DNA of 64,000 nucleotides from G963664225 sp964538065. GTDB lineage: Bacteria > Verrucomicrobiota > Verrucomicrobiia > Limisphaerales > UBA1319. The stretch lies in NCBI GenBank assembly GCA_964538065.1, contig CAZIDG010000004.1, positions 33,434-97,433 of the forward strand. The letters are read 5' to 3'. A model generated the notes under the pieces. That model searched no databases and was not told the origin of the DNA. It saw nothing but the letters and a program-made list of their open reading frames with translations. Shown piece after piece: positions 1-12,600 of the stretch (position 1 is the first letter of the stretch; every line of letters starts with the position of its first letter). The translations under genes were made by a program, and so were the position numbers.

Positions 1-1
1 C

Positions 2-564
2 CGTCAGATCACCACGAATGATGTGGCCAAGGCCATTGTTCTGCCGTATGAGATTGCATTCAAGGGATCGAGCATCGAGNNNNNNNNNNNNNNNNNNNNN
101 NNNNNNNNNNNNNNNNNNNNNNNNNNNNNNNNNNNNNNNNNNNNNNNNNNNNNNNNNNNNNNNNNNNNNNNNNNNNNNNGGCCAAGGCCATTGTTCTGCC
201 GTATGAGATTGCATTCAAGGGATCGAGCATCGAGCTGGGGGTTGTCTTGGAGCGACTTGCGCACTCCTCGAATGGCTTCATTGTGAAGTCTGTGTCGGTT
301 GAGCCGGGTGACATCAAGTCCGAAGAGGAGATGCAGGCTGCCCAGGAAAATGCCGTGGTCACTGTGGGGGGGGGACGCATGTCCGCCGCCATGGCGGCCC
401 GCTATGGTCTGGGGCGCCGGGGAGGACCTGCTCCACCGCCGGCTGCAGCGGCGCCCACGGCGCCGGCCGCGCCTGCTCCCGCGAGCAAGAAGACAGGTAT
501 TGTGCTGAAGGAGCGTCCGTTGAAGATCACCTTGATGGTGGATGCAGTGAAACTTGCTCCATAA
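2..564 (+). CDS. Amuc_1100-like pilus-associated protein, 3' end (5' truncated by window)
   Basis: Only the C-terminal 135 residues are present, and only after the artefactual gap at 80-179 and its duplicated flank are collapsed. Reading frame 2 before the gap and frame 1 after it then join exactly (563 minus 155 bases gives 136 codons). The visible part has a beta-rich stretch (KAIVLPYEIAFKGSSIE, then LERLAHSSNGFIVKSVSVEP), an Ala/Pro-rich linker and a short C-terminal strand ending in VDAVKLAP. This layout, and its position directly before an Amuc_1099-like and an Amuc_1098-like gene, match the Amuc_1100 family of pilus-like proteins in Verrucomicrobiota. Family assignment rests mainly on gene order and tail style, because the signature N-terminal membrane segment lies outside the window. 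The likely place of action is the periplasmic side of the inner membrane, as part of a type IV pilus-like assembly. Confidence 0.6.
80..179. other. Scaffold gap (100 N) with duplicated 55-bp flanks
   Basis: Exactly 100 N. The 55 bases at 25-79 recur identically at 180-234, directly on the other side. This is the signature of two contigs sharing a 55-base assembly k-mer end that were scaffolded without being merged. The true gap length is therefore most likely minus 55, meaning no missing sequence. Confidence 0.9.
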
Positions 565-586
565 ACCAGTTTGGATGGGAGTATCG

Positions 587-1351
587 ATGCAATTTCTTAA
601 GAATCATTACGAGAAGGTGGCGCTGAGCTTGGTGCTGCTGTTGCTGGCGGTTGCTGTTGCCATGCTGCCTGCGCGGGTGACCCCGGTTGACTCGGCGGCA
701 CAGCCGACAGCCAACAAGGCGGTCGCAGTGGTGAATTTGTCAACCAACGAACAGGCGCTCTCAAACCTGCAAAGCCAGGCCAGTGTTCAACTGGCCGGAG
801 ATCATAACACTTTCAATCCGGTTCTGTGGCGGCGCAAAGCCGACGGAAGCCTGTGGAAAATCACCTCCCAAAATGAAGTGGGCCCGGGGGCGGTTCGGAT
901 CCTGAAGACCAACACGCCGCTTTATTTCATGCTGAGCTATGAGGGCGTGAACCTGCCCAACTATCAGATCGGGGTGACCCAGGAGACCAACAAGAATGTG
1001 AATCTTCGGGGCAAGGTGCCCAAGTACGCCCGCGTGGGTGAAAAAACAGAATTCTTCAAAATCCTCAAAGTGGTCGGCCAGCCGGAAAGTCCGGAGGGGT
1101 TGGTCATCGAGGTTAGTGAAGTGAAGGACCCGGTCACCATCAGCCGGGAAGTCCCCTACAAGGCAGTCGCCGGTTACACGGCCGACCTGGCCTATCCCCC
1201 CCAGAACCTCACCTGGCGGGAGCGAAGGGCTGGGGATTCACTGGTATTCGAAGGAGAGACAAACAATATCGTTGATATCAGCGCCGACGAGGTTGTATTG
1301 TCCGCCAGTTCAGGAAAACGAACCACTATTAAGTATAACGCCGCGCCGTAA
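587..1351 (+). CDS. Amuc_1099-like pilus-system protein, inner-membrane anchored
   Basis: 254 aa. I chose the ATG at 587 because a GGGAG motif lies 5 to 10 bases upstream; an in-frame ATG at 575 and a TTG at 554 would overlap the previous gene. The N-terminus is a short charged stretch (MQFLKNHYEK) followed by one hydrophobic segment of about 20 residues (about 11-32), so a single-pass inner-membrane anchor with a periplasmic C-terminal body is expected. The body holds two similar beta-rich regions (a FNPVLWRRKADG... part and a SREVPYKAVAGYTADLAYPP... part). Size, topology and position between the 1100-like and secretin genes match the Amuc_1099 family. By analogy it may play a PilN/PilP-like linking role between inner membrane and secretin; that is inference. 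It lies 9 bases before the secretin gene, so the two are probably cotranscribed. Confidence 0.65.
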   Translation: MQFLKNHYEKVALSLVLLLLAVAVAMLPARVTPVDSAAQPTANKAVAVVNLSTNEQALSNLQSQASVQLAGDHNTFNPVLWRRKADGSLWKITSQNEVGPGAVRILKTNTPLYFMLSYEGVNLPNYQIGVTQETNKNVNLRGKVPKYARVGEKTEFFKILKVVGQPESPEGLVIEVSEVKDPVTISREVPYKAVAGYTADLAYPPQNLTWRERRAGDSLVFEGETNNIVDISADEVVLSASSGKRTTIKYNAAP

Positions 1352-1360
1352 TAGAAGTTT

Positions 1361-4557
<3,197 letters not shown>

Positions 4558-4584
4558 TTCGGAAGATGGGTGGTAACCAATGCG

Positions 4585-4610
4585 ATCACGCGGCGCCCAA
4601 GCCGCGTGAT
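4585..4610 (+). terminator. Hairpin after the secretin gene (possible weak terminator)
   Basis: Ten-base-pair perfect stem (ATCACGCGGC at 4585-4594 with GCCGCGTGAT at 4601-4610) and a 6-base loop, 28 bases after the secretin stop. There is no T-run behind it, so it could be a factor-dependent terminator, an mRNA-stabilising 3' hairpin or neither. An 11-bp direct repeat (GGTAACCAATG) flanks the hairpin at 4572-4582 and 4649-4659; the second copy contains the start codon of the next gene. Confidence 0.4.
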
Positions 4611-4656
4611 TGGTCGGAACCGTTGGTGTAAATGCCATAAGTAAGACAGGTAACCA

Positions 4657-5604
4657 ATGGCTATCTGCACATCAGGCGATACAACAAGCTTTTCCGGTCG
4701 AGCCGGACGTTTGGTGCTGGTGGATGGTCATGGGTATGCCTACCGCGCGTTCCACGCGATTCGTTCTTTGAATGGGCCAACGGGGCAGGCGACCAATGCC
4801 ATCTTTGGCTTCATCAAGATGATGGAGCGATTGAAGGCGGGAGTTAAACCCACACATTGGGCGGTTGTTTGGGATGGGGGATTGGCTGCGGAGCGGCTTG
4901 CGTTGCTGCCCGAGTATAAAGCACAACGTCCTCCGATGCCTGAAAGCCTGGGTGAGCAAATCGAGCAGATCAATCGCTGGCTGCTTGGGGTGCATATTCA
5001 GGCCTTCGTGAGGGACGGGGTGGAAGCGGATGACCTGATTGCAGGGTTGGCCAAACAGGGACAGAAACACTTTGACAGTGTGGTGGTTGCAACGTCCGAT
5101 AAGGATTTTATGCAACTGGTGAACGATGTCGTGGGTCTGGTGAATCCCGCCGATGCAGACCAGAAGATTATGACGGCATCGATGGTCAAAGGCAAAACGG
5201 GCGTTGCGCCGGAGCAGATCGTTGACTGGCTGAGTCTGATTGGGGATTCAGTGGACAATATAGGTGGTGTGGACGGGATTGGGCCCAAGCGCGCCGGCCA
5301 GTTGCTGGGACGGTTTGGCTCGTTAAAGGCGTTGTTTGAACGTCTTGAAGAGATTGAAAATGTGGATTTGAGGTCCCGGCTGAAGCAATCACAGCCGTTG
5401 TTGGCGAGGAACCAGGAAATGATTGCGTTGAATGACCGGGTGGCACCGGTGGTTGACTGGAATGATTTGTTGGTGCGTGAGGGCGATGGGGAGCAGTTGC
5501 GAGCGTTATATGCCGAATGGGGATTCAAGACGCTTTTGGAGCAACTGGGCGGCAGTGGGTTAAGGCAGGGGGAATTATTTGCCGCCGCGCCACTTGGGTT
5601 ATGA
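4657..5604 (+). CDS. Stand-alone 5'-3' exonuclease (Pol I N-domain / flap-endonuclease fold)
   Basis: 315 aa, about the size of the 5'-nuclease domain of DNA polymerase I or of ExoIX, with no polymerase domain following. Metal-binding residues are all visible: the N-terminal LVLVDGHGYAYR (Asp23), VVWDGG (Asp73), GVEADDLIAG (Glu123, Asp125, Asp126), ATSDKDFMQLV (Asp148, Asp150) and SLIGDSVDNIGGVDGIGPKR (Asp197, Asp200). The last runs into the helix-3-turn-helix DNA-binding motif. It is expected to cut 5' flaps or 5' ends during DNA repair or RNA-primer removal in the cytoplasm. I chose ATG 4657, which lies in the second copy of an 11-bp direct repeat. The neighbours are unrelated in function, so the position gives no functional hint. 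Whether a complete Pol I exists elsewhere cannot be seen here. Confidence 0.88.
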   Translation: MAICTSGDTTSFSGRAGRLVLVDGHGYAYRAFHAIRSLNGPTGQATNAIFGFIKMMERLKAGVKPTHWAVVWDGGLAAERLALLPEYKAQRPPMPESLGEQIEQINRWLLGVHIQAFVRDGVEADDLIAGLAKQGQKHFDSVVVATSDKDFMQLVNDVVGLVNPADADQKIMTASMVKGKTGVAPEQIVDWLSLIGDSVDNIGGVDGIGPKRAGQLLGRFGSLKALFERLEEIENVDLRSRLKQSQPLLARNQEMIALNDRVAPVVDWNDLLVREGDGEQLRALYAEWGFKTLLEQLGGSGLRQGELFAAAPLGL

Positions 5605-5713
5605 AAAGTGGGAGCATGCAGGTATCAAGGCCGTCTAAGAGAGAGGAATGTTACCATGCATGGAAGAGAATTTTAAGAGTGTTGGACAATAAAATGGTGC
5701 TTTGTTAGAACCG

Positions 5714-7633
5714 ATGAACCTTATGTCAGCTAATTTGCGCGCATATCGAGGTGCTTTATGGGGGGTGCTTGCAGCATGCCCTCTGGCAGTCATGGCTCAG
5801 AACGGCGTTGCCTATGTCGGCGCCGAATACAAGATGACGGGTTCGATCGCGGGCGACCAAATCAATCCCCGCTTAGCGGCCAACTCCATGCGGGGGATTC
5901 TGGTTTGGCAGGACAACGCCACGGATGAGGTCGGGCAGGGAATTAGCGCGCAACTGCTGGACGGCACCTTAGCACCCACGCTTGGAGCGTTCCGAGTCAA
6001 CGCCTTGGGGGCGGACGACCAGGAAAACCCCTCCGTTTCATTGTTGAGCAATGGCGGTGCGGCATTTGTCTGGCAGGGCGGCAAGCAAGGCGCCCAGAAG
6101 ATTTACGCGCGCTTCTTAACCAGCAGCAACACTTTTGCCACCAGCGACATCCAAGTCAGTTCGTTCGATGGCAACCAGATTGATCCCCGGATGGCTGCGC
6201 TTTCCGACGGTTCAGTGGTGGTCACCTATGCCAGCGAGGCGCAGGATGGAAGCATGATGGGGGTGTATGCCCAGCAGTTAACGGCCACAGGTGATAAACA
6301 GGGCGCGGAATTCCGGGTGAACCAGTATTCATTGTTCAATCAGCGAACTCCCTCCATTTCAGCACTTTCCGGCGGCAATTACGTGGTTGCCTGGATTTCC
6401 GAACAGCAGCGGCAGACCAACAGTGTCGATGTCATGGCTCGCATCTTCACTCCCGATGGCAAGGCCGTGGGCAATGAATTTCGCATCAATACCGAAACGA
6501 ACGTCTGTGCAAATCCCGTGCTGGCGGGGACGTCGGATGGCGGTTTCGTGGTAGCCTGGAGTCAAAACAATGGATTCATTCGAACCGAGTCGGGCATCAG
6601 CAGCAACAGTTGGGATGTCGTGGCGCGTTCCTATGACGCCCAAGGCAAGCCTGTCACAGGCAGCCTGATCGTCAATGCCACCACCTATGGTGATCAATAT
6701 GCCCCGCAGGCAATCGCCCGGGGCGCGGACGTCATGGTCGTTTGGACCAGCATGGGTCAGGATGGTTCCTGGGAAGGGGTTTATGGCCGGGTCCTCAATA
6801 GTGCGGGGACGTTTGTTAGTGACGAAGTGCAGGTCAATAAGACCACGATGAGCAAGCAGTTTCAGCCAACGGTGGCGACTGATGGATTGAATCAGTTTTT
6901 GGTGGCGTGGAGCAGTTTTACCAAGGTCGTGGAAGAGGATAAAACCGAGATCAGCTTTGACCTGTTCGGTCAGCGTTTTGCGGTTGGCAGTGCGGTGGTG
7001 CCACTGGCCAAACCTTCGACACCGATGGTGGCGGCCATCAGCCAGAGTCGACTGGGAGTGGCTTGGACGGCGGTGGAAGGCATGAATGTTGCGCAGTACC
7101 TTTTATTCATCGATGAAGCTGAAACGCCCATAACGGTCTCCAGCAATTATTTCGTTGCCAAGAATTTTGCGCCCTCATCCACCCATGGTTTTCGGGTTCA
7201 ATATCAATTGAGCGATGGTCGCATCTCACCCTTGTCTGATGCCGTAACCGGGAAGACCTGGGGGGAGGATGACAATGGAGATGGCATTCCGGATGACTGG
7301 CAGACGAATTATTGGGGTGTAAAGACCGGGAACTGGCCGCTGGCCAATGAAGACAGCGATGGTGATGGAGCCAGCACGCTGCAGGAATTCCTGGCTGGTA
7401 CAAATCCCAATGATCCCAACAGTGTTTTGAGGATCGACATGGTGCCCAGTGAAATGGGCTTGCGAGTGAGTTGGAATACCCAACCCGGTCTGGTGTATCA
7501 GGTCCAGATCTCGAGCGATTTCAGCCAGTGGAGTAACTATGGCGCTCCACGCCTGGCCGTGGGATCCACCGATTCTGTTCTTGCCAGTGTGGTGGGTGGC
7601 AAATCTTATTACCGAATCCTTCGCGTACGTTAA
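5714..7633 (+). CDS. Exported multi-domain repeat protein (propeller-like repeats, FnIII-like, type-3 Ca-binding repeats)
   Basis: 639 aa from ATG 5714 (5723 also possible). A signal peptide ends near PLAVMAQNG. Residues of about 35-430 consist of seven or so units of about 55 residues with the pattern P.ia...dG.fvvaW.s..qDgs..gvyaq...G...g.efrvN, suggesting a beta-propeller. An FnIII-like stretch follows (SRLGVAWTAVEGMNVAQYLL), then Asp-rich calcium-binding type-3 repeats (DDNGDGIPDDWQ, NEDSDGDGASTLQEFLAGTN). A closing beta module ends in SYYRILRVR. That terminal module recurs in the four following proteins. No catalytic motif was recognised; a surface or matrix structural or binding role is inferred. 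It is the first gene of a run of five same-strand exported-protein genes; the next gene starts 6 bases after its stop, implying cotranscription. Confidence 0.75.
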   Translation: MNLMSANLRAYRGALWGVLAACPLAVMAQNGVAYVGAEYKMTGSIAGDQINPRLAANSMRGILVWQDNATDEVGQGISAQLLDGTLAPTLGAFRVNALGADDQENPSVSLLSNGGAAFVWQGGKQGAQKIYARFLTSSNTFATSDIQVSSFDGNQIDPRMAALSDGSVVVTYASEAQDGSMMGVYAQQLTATGDKQGAEFRVNQYSLFNQRTPSISALSGGNYVVAWISEQQRQTNSVDVMARIFTPDGKAVGNEFRINTETNVCANPVLAGTSDGGFVVAWSQNNGFIRTESGISSNSWDVVARSYDAQGKPVTGSLIVNATTYGDQYAPQAIARGADVMVVWTSMGQDGSWEGVYGRVLNSAGTFVSDEVQVNKTTMSKQFQPTVATDGLNQFLVAWSSFTKVVEEDKTEISFDLFGQRFAVGSAVVPLAKPSTPMVAAISQSRLGVAWTAVEGMNVAQYLLFIDEAETPITVSSNYFVAKNFAPSSTHGFRVQYQLSDGRISPLSDAVTGKTWGEDDNGDGIPDDWQTNYWGVKTGNWPLANEDSDGDGASTLQEFLAGTNPNDPNSVLRIDMVPSEMGLRVSWNTQPGLVYQVQISSDFSQWSNYGAPRLAVGSTDSVLASVVGGKSYYRILRVR

Positions 7634-7639
7634 TTGGTT

Positions 7640-9655
7640 ATGTTGCGATTAATCAAAATCAGTCTTTTCGTCTGGCTTGCCATTCAACTGGCGCCAGTGG
7701 CCCATGGTTTTGCTTTGCTCGGGCCGTTTGGCACCAATCAAGTCGAGCGCATTGGTTACAACGTGTATGGTCGAGATATCGGTGGGCCGATGAACAAGGA
7801 TCAGGGTTACCGCTGGAACAAGCCGATCATCACCTACGCACTGGATGCATCGTTTCTGCAGTTTTTTGGCTCGAACGGTGTCGTTGCCGTCGAACAGGCC
7901 ATGAATTTGCTCAACAGCTACTCGACCAACCTGTACAAGATCTCGGATGCGGATTTGAAGAAGGTCCCTCTAAACACCGCCCGTAATAATTACAAGGCCC
8001 AGGCCCTGTCCATCTACGATCTGAAGAGTTACATTCTGGCTTACATGATGGAGGAGGTCGGTTTAGCCTCGCCGGACCGATATGCATACTGTCTCCTGGA
8101 TCGTCGTACGTTTACGAATCCCGATTTCACCAATTATGTGGTGACGACACTCAATTTCGATCCAATAACATTGAATCAAACGCCCTATGTGAATGGCACG
8201 ATGTATACATACCAGGTGTTTGATACCTATCTGCGGGATCCGGATGTTGCGGATGCCATTGAATTTCCTGTGGATCCGTTGTCATTTACCCAGACGGCGG
8301 TGGCTTCGGCCATCGATAACGTTCTGGTGTTCAGCAGCAAGGAACCGGGGCGGTTTTTCACCGGATTGACCCGGGATGATGTGGCTGGCTTGCGGTATCT
8401 CTATGCCACCAACAATTATCGTCTGGAATATTTGCCTTCCGACGGAAACAACATCGTCGAATTGGCGGTGACCAATTTGACCAATCCCATGTTGATCACC
8501 ACATCCAACCTGGTGGAATTGATCGACAACAGCTGGGGGACCACGAATACGCCCACGCAGTTGCTGGCCATTTACCCCACGCTGAACCTGACCAGCACAA
8601 ATTACGGGGTATCGAATTTTGTCACGACGAACGTGACCTATTATTATACGAATTATCCCTATACGCCCGTTGGCTCCACCCCCGTTCTCGCTTCCAACGT
8701 GTGGTACACCTACACGCCGACGCTTGTGTATTATTACACGTTCGACAACGTGGTCACAAATCACTATTCGTCGAACAGCCTGGCCAGTCTGATCAGCACG
8801 GAAGTAGGTTTTGGACCCTATTCGCCGGTGGACGCGCCGATTACGACGAATATCTCCATCCGGAGTTTTTATACAAACAGGCCGGCTGGGGACTATTACA
8901 TCATTCCCCAGACAAACCAGAATTTTTACTTCGTGTTGACCAACATCAGCACGGTGATCACCAACACCAATGTGACCTATGCTGTCACCAATACGTTCTC
9001 AAACAGCTTTCTCACCAACATTGTCAGCACCAACAGCACGAATTTCTATCTGACAAGCACGCAGCAGGATCTGGTGTTTTACTCCACGAATTATTCGTAC
9101 CTGGCCTATCCAATCGAATGGCGTCAGGATTCCAACACCGTGGGGATGCGTCCCGGCATGGGCAGCCTGCTTTTCAAGAAGGTTGACTACGACTCGTTGA
9201 TCGGCACCAACATGACTCCGATCACCAACTATTATACCGATGTCATGGTCGTGACCAATGGATACAACAACAAGGGGACCTTCCTGAAGCAGACGGTTCG
9301 CATCAGGTCCAGCGCGCCGGACATTGTTTTCTATGCGATCGACCTGGGATTGGATGACGATGGGTATCCCATAGCCTCACGACGTACCGGCACTGGGAAT
9401 TGGCAGAACAATAGTGCCATAAACCAGGGCATAGCCGCTTCCGGGCCAGGGGTGATCAAGAGTCCGGTGCAATTCGAGTTTTCGAACATTGGCCGCTATT
9501 ATATCAACCGCACTCCGTCATTCTTGACTGAGCAGTCGGGATTTCTGGGCTTTATGTGGGGCACCTTTGATGGCAGCACCAATGCGCCCATTGTATATCC
9601 CGATAACGGTGGAGACACACTCAGGTGGTTGGAAAAAGAGATTCTCGGACAGTAA
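7640..9655 (+). CDS. Exported protein with matrixin-like N-terminal features and a Thr/Asn/Tyr-rich middle; no zinc motif
   Basis: 671 aa from ATG 7640, six bases after the previous stop. A signal peptide ends near APVAHGFA. The N-terminal third reads like a degenerate matrixin/M10-type fold: RWNKPIITYALDASFLQFFG followed by an AV..A...L helix, and later LTRDDVAGLRYLYATNNY, which resembles the end of such domains. No HExxH or HExxHxxGxxH motif is visible, so it is probably not an active zinc protease. The middle (about residues 270-530) is extremely rich in Thr, Asn, Tyr and Ser, with runs such as VTYYYTNYPYTPVG and YTYTPTLVYYYT. I do not recognise a characterised family. It sits in the same transcription unit as the flanking exported proteins and shares the Tyr-rich style with the next gene. 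Confidence 0.7.
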   Translation: MLRLIKISLFVWLAIQLAPVAHGFALLGPFGTNQVERIGYNVYGRDIGGPMNKDQGYRWNKPIITYALDASFLQFFGSNGVVAVEQAMNLLNSYSTNLYKISDADLKKVPLNTARNNYKAQALSIYDLKSYILAYMMEEVGLASPDRYAYCLLDRRTFTNPDFTNYVVTTLNFDPITLNQTPYVNGTMYTYQVFDTYLRDPDVADAIEFPVDPLSFTQTAVASAIDNVLVFSSKEPGRFFTGLTRDDVAGLRYLYATNNYRLEYLPSDGNNIVELAVTNLTNPMLITTSNLVELIDNSWGTTNTPTQLLAIYPTLNLTSTNYGVSNFVTTNVTYYYTNYPYTPVGSTPVLASNVWYTYTPTLVYYYTFDNVVTNHYSSNSLASLISTEVGFGPYSPVDAPITTNISIRSFYTNRPAGDYYIIPQTNQNFYFVLTNISTVITNTNVTYAVTNTFSNSFLTNIVSTNSTNFYLTSTQQDLVFYSTNYSYLAYPIEWRQDSNTVGMRPGMGSLLFKKVDYDSLIGTNMTPITNYYTDVMVVTNGYNNKGTFLKQTVRIRSSAPDIVFYAIDLGLDDDGYPIASRRTGTGNWQNNSAINQGIAASGPGVIKSPVQFEFSNIGRYYINRTPSFLTEQSGFLGFMWGTFDGSTNAPIVYPDNGGDTLRWLEKEILGQ

Positions 9656-9685
9656 GTGGTTGTTGACGATCAGGACTGAAACGAT

Positions 9686-12600
9686 ATGAAGCGAATGATT
9701 TTGGCGGTGATGCTGGGAGTCGCGTTGGGCGGAGTAACCGCCCGGGCCACCGATGCACTATATGCTAATTATGGTTTGGTGACTGAGCCGCCGCAAATTG
9801 ACGCCACGGCATTTCTGAATGCCGGAGTCATGGAGTTTAGCGACACCTATTATAGTGTCGGCAGTGGTGTTGCCGTTCCTTTTGATACCTCCTACACGCT
9901 TTCCTACACCAATCGCGGCTTGATGAATTCATCGATGGGATGGCGGTTCGAGTATGTTACGGAAGACAATCGGTATCCGGCAGCCGTATTCGACAACCAG
10001 CAGACGATTCTGGCCCAGAATCAAGGCTCCATATCCTATACTGATGAATCGGTGAGCGAGGTGACCTCGGCTTCGTTTCTGTCGGTTAATGCGACCAATG
10101 TTTACAGCCAGGGCCTGATTGGAGCCAGTTCGCAGGGTTTGGTGAAACTGATGGGAAGATATATCGATGTGAGCCAGGGGGGGATTGCCGCCAGCGATGC
10201 GTCATTGGAGTCCTCAGGCTACGCGTATACAGACTATTTCAGTTCAGGCGTCGAGAGTGAAACCAATTATTTGAATCCTGCAAATATTCAGGACTTGTAT
10301 TGGGGGATTGGTGTCAACCAGGTTCTGGGAGGCGATGGATATCCTCTGTATCTGACATCGGGTCGTTTTCAACCGCCCTTTGTGTATTCGCCCAGTTACC
10401 AGGTCATCGACACATATGGATATACCAATTACGAATCAGTGCCGACGTATTATTATTACACCCGGCTGACCGATACCAATGTGGTGGGCACTAACGTCTA
10501 TGGGACCAATTATTTGGGCAGCACTTATTATTACTATAGTCCCCCGATGTTGTCCTTCATTTATACCAATCGTGTGGCGGATGATTCCTGGGTTCAAGCA
10601 GTCTATGTGACGTCGAATCTGTTCGATACAAATGTGAACATCAACGTTCGTTTTTACCCGCAATATGGAGCAACGAACGGATCGAGCGATGTCGTTGTGG
10701 AATTCAGCACGGTGGAGGAAGACGTTGTTTCCGGATTGCAGTGGACGAACTATCTCTACTTGACCGATTTGTCGTTATCACAAACAAATAGCAGCCTGAA
10801 GAGAAACTATACTTCGTATGCCTACAAACCATCGGCATTCACCATTTCGCGGGCTCAGCCGTATGAGTGGTATGTCGGTGTGACGTCCAACACCGTCTAT
10901 TCGGCAGGCTTGTTTTACAATGCCTCGATGAGCACACCGGTGGTGACGAACTACTATTCAGCCTATGCGGTTCAAATTGGGCAAAACATGGTTCTGACCA
11001 ACTCAATGAACAGCTACCGGTACAGCAGCATCTTGAATTACAATTATAACCCTGCCCTGGAGGATCCGACCAACTATTCAGGACGCGTCGAGTTGGTGGG
11101 CTTGGATCAGGACCTGGAGCCGATGAGCGAAGAGCTCAATCTCGAGAATGCGCGCATTCGATGTGAGGGCTTGTTGACCATCAAGACCAAGAACCTGGTC
11201 AGTACCGAAGGAACCAGGATTGACGCTCCGCTCATGAGCGTGGATCTGGGGAGCGCAACTTCAACGCTGGTGATCTCAAATCTGTTTCCCGGTTCAATCA
11301 AGCGGTTAAAGGGACAAATTGCCGCATGGAGCAGTGTGTGGACCAACGAGGTGACATCACTTTCCGTGAGCAATGATGCGACTTCAGGCGCTGCAACGGT
11401 GACTACCAATACGATTCCTGTACGGTACCATGTTTTGATTCTGGATCATGCCTTGACGGCAGAACAGGCTGTTGTAGCCAACCGTGTGGCCCTGCACGCA
11501 ACCAATGTTGTCATACATGACGATCTCAACATCAATGGCGACCTCAAGGTTGATGGCGAGAATCTTTTGGTGGAGGGCAAGCTCACCATGCCCAATGGAC
11601 TGGGGGCAACGAACTTCCCCAATTTGAAGACTGTCACCAACAACGGCTATATCACGGTGCCATCCCAGGCAAACCTGGGAGGGGATCGTGCTGAGGCGTT
11701 TGATTCTGTAGTGAATCATGGAATCCTGTATGGCGGTGGTCATCAACTGCGTGCACATCAAGTCCTGATTCAATCCACTAATACGGATTCCATTGCGTCG
11801 AACATGCTGTCGACCAACTTCTATGCGACGAATTACGCCTTGGTCAGCGCATACAATGGTGCCACGAGGATCATGGCCGACGATTTGTTGATCGATAACG
11901 GCATCATCTCCTCGATGACAGACATCGAAATAAACGGCGGCAATATTTTGGCGCGTAATTCGCTGCTCAGTGCAGGGAGTATTTCGACGACGACTGCTGG
12001 CGGCGAAATCGTCCTTGCGGGTGCGATCACCCTGAGGCCAACCAACAGTATTTCAGACGGTGGCACGGGGACATTGAATGTATGGCAAACCCTTGGGGGT
12101 ATCTCGATGCTGTCCAAACCTGCTCACGGCGATCTCCTGGCAACCCGAGTGGAAACATTTGCGCCCAGGTACGCTGTGCTGCGCAATGTCTGGGCCGGTG
12201 AGGACCGCGGCGCGACCGTGGAGGGGTTCAAGGACAACGGTGCGCTGGGCTGGTTGGTGTTGGATGGGCGGGATGGGTGCAAGTTCCGGTTCACCGGCGC
12301 ATCCAGCAAAAGCGCCATGTATGTGGACTATCTTGATTTCCGCAACGTAGCGACCAACTTTGCCAGTGTGATGCAGATCGATCCCAACATCATGGTGTAT
12401 TTTGCCAATGCGAATGTGCCGGTCGAGAAACTCGATGGCCGTTTCAATGGCCGCCTGCGCTGGGTGCCTCAATACACGGGTGAATTCAGCGGAACCAACT
12501 GGACGGCGCCATCTGGTTTCAAACACCGCGTCAACGCGGCTTTGCTCAGGAGCATGGAGTACGACTCGGACAACGATGGGGTTGTTAATGGGCTAGATTC

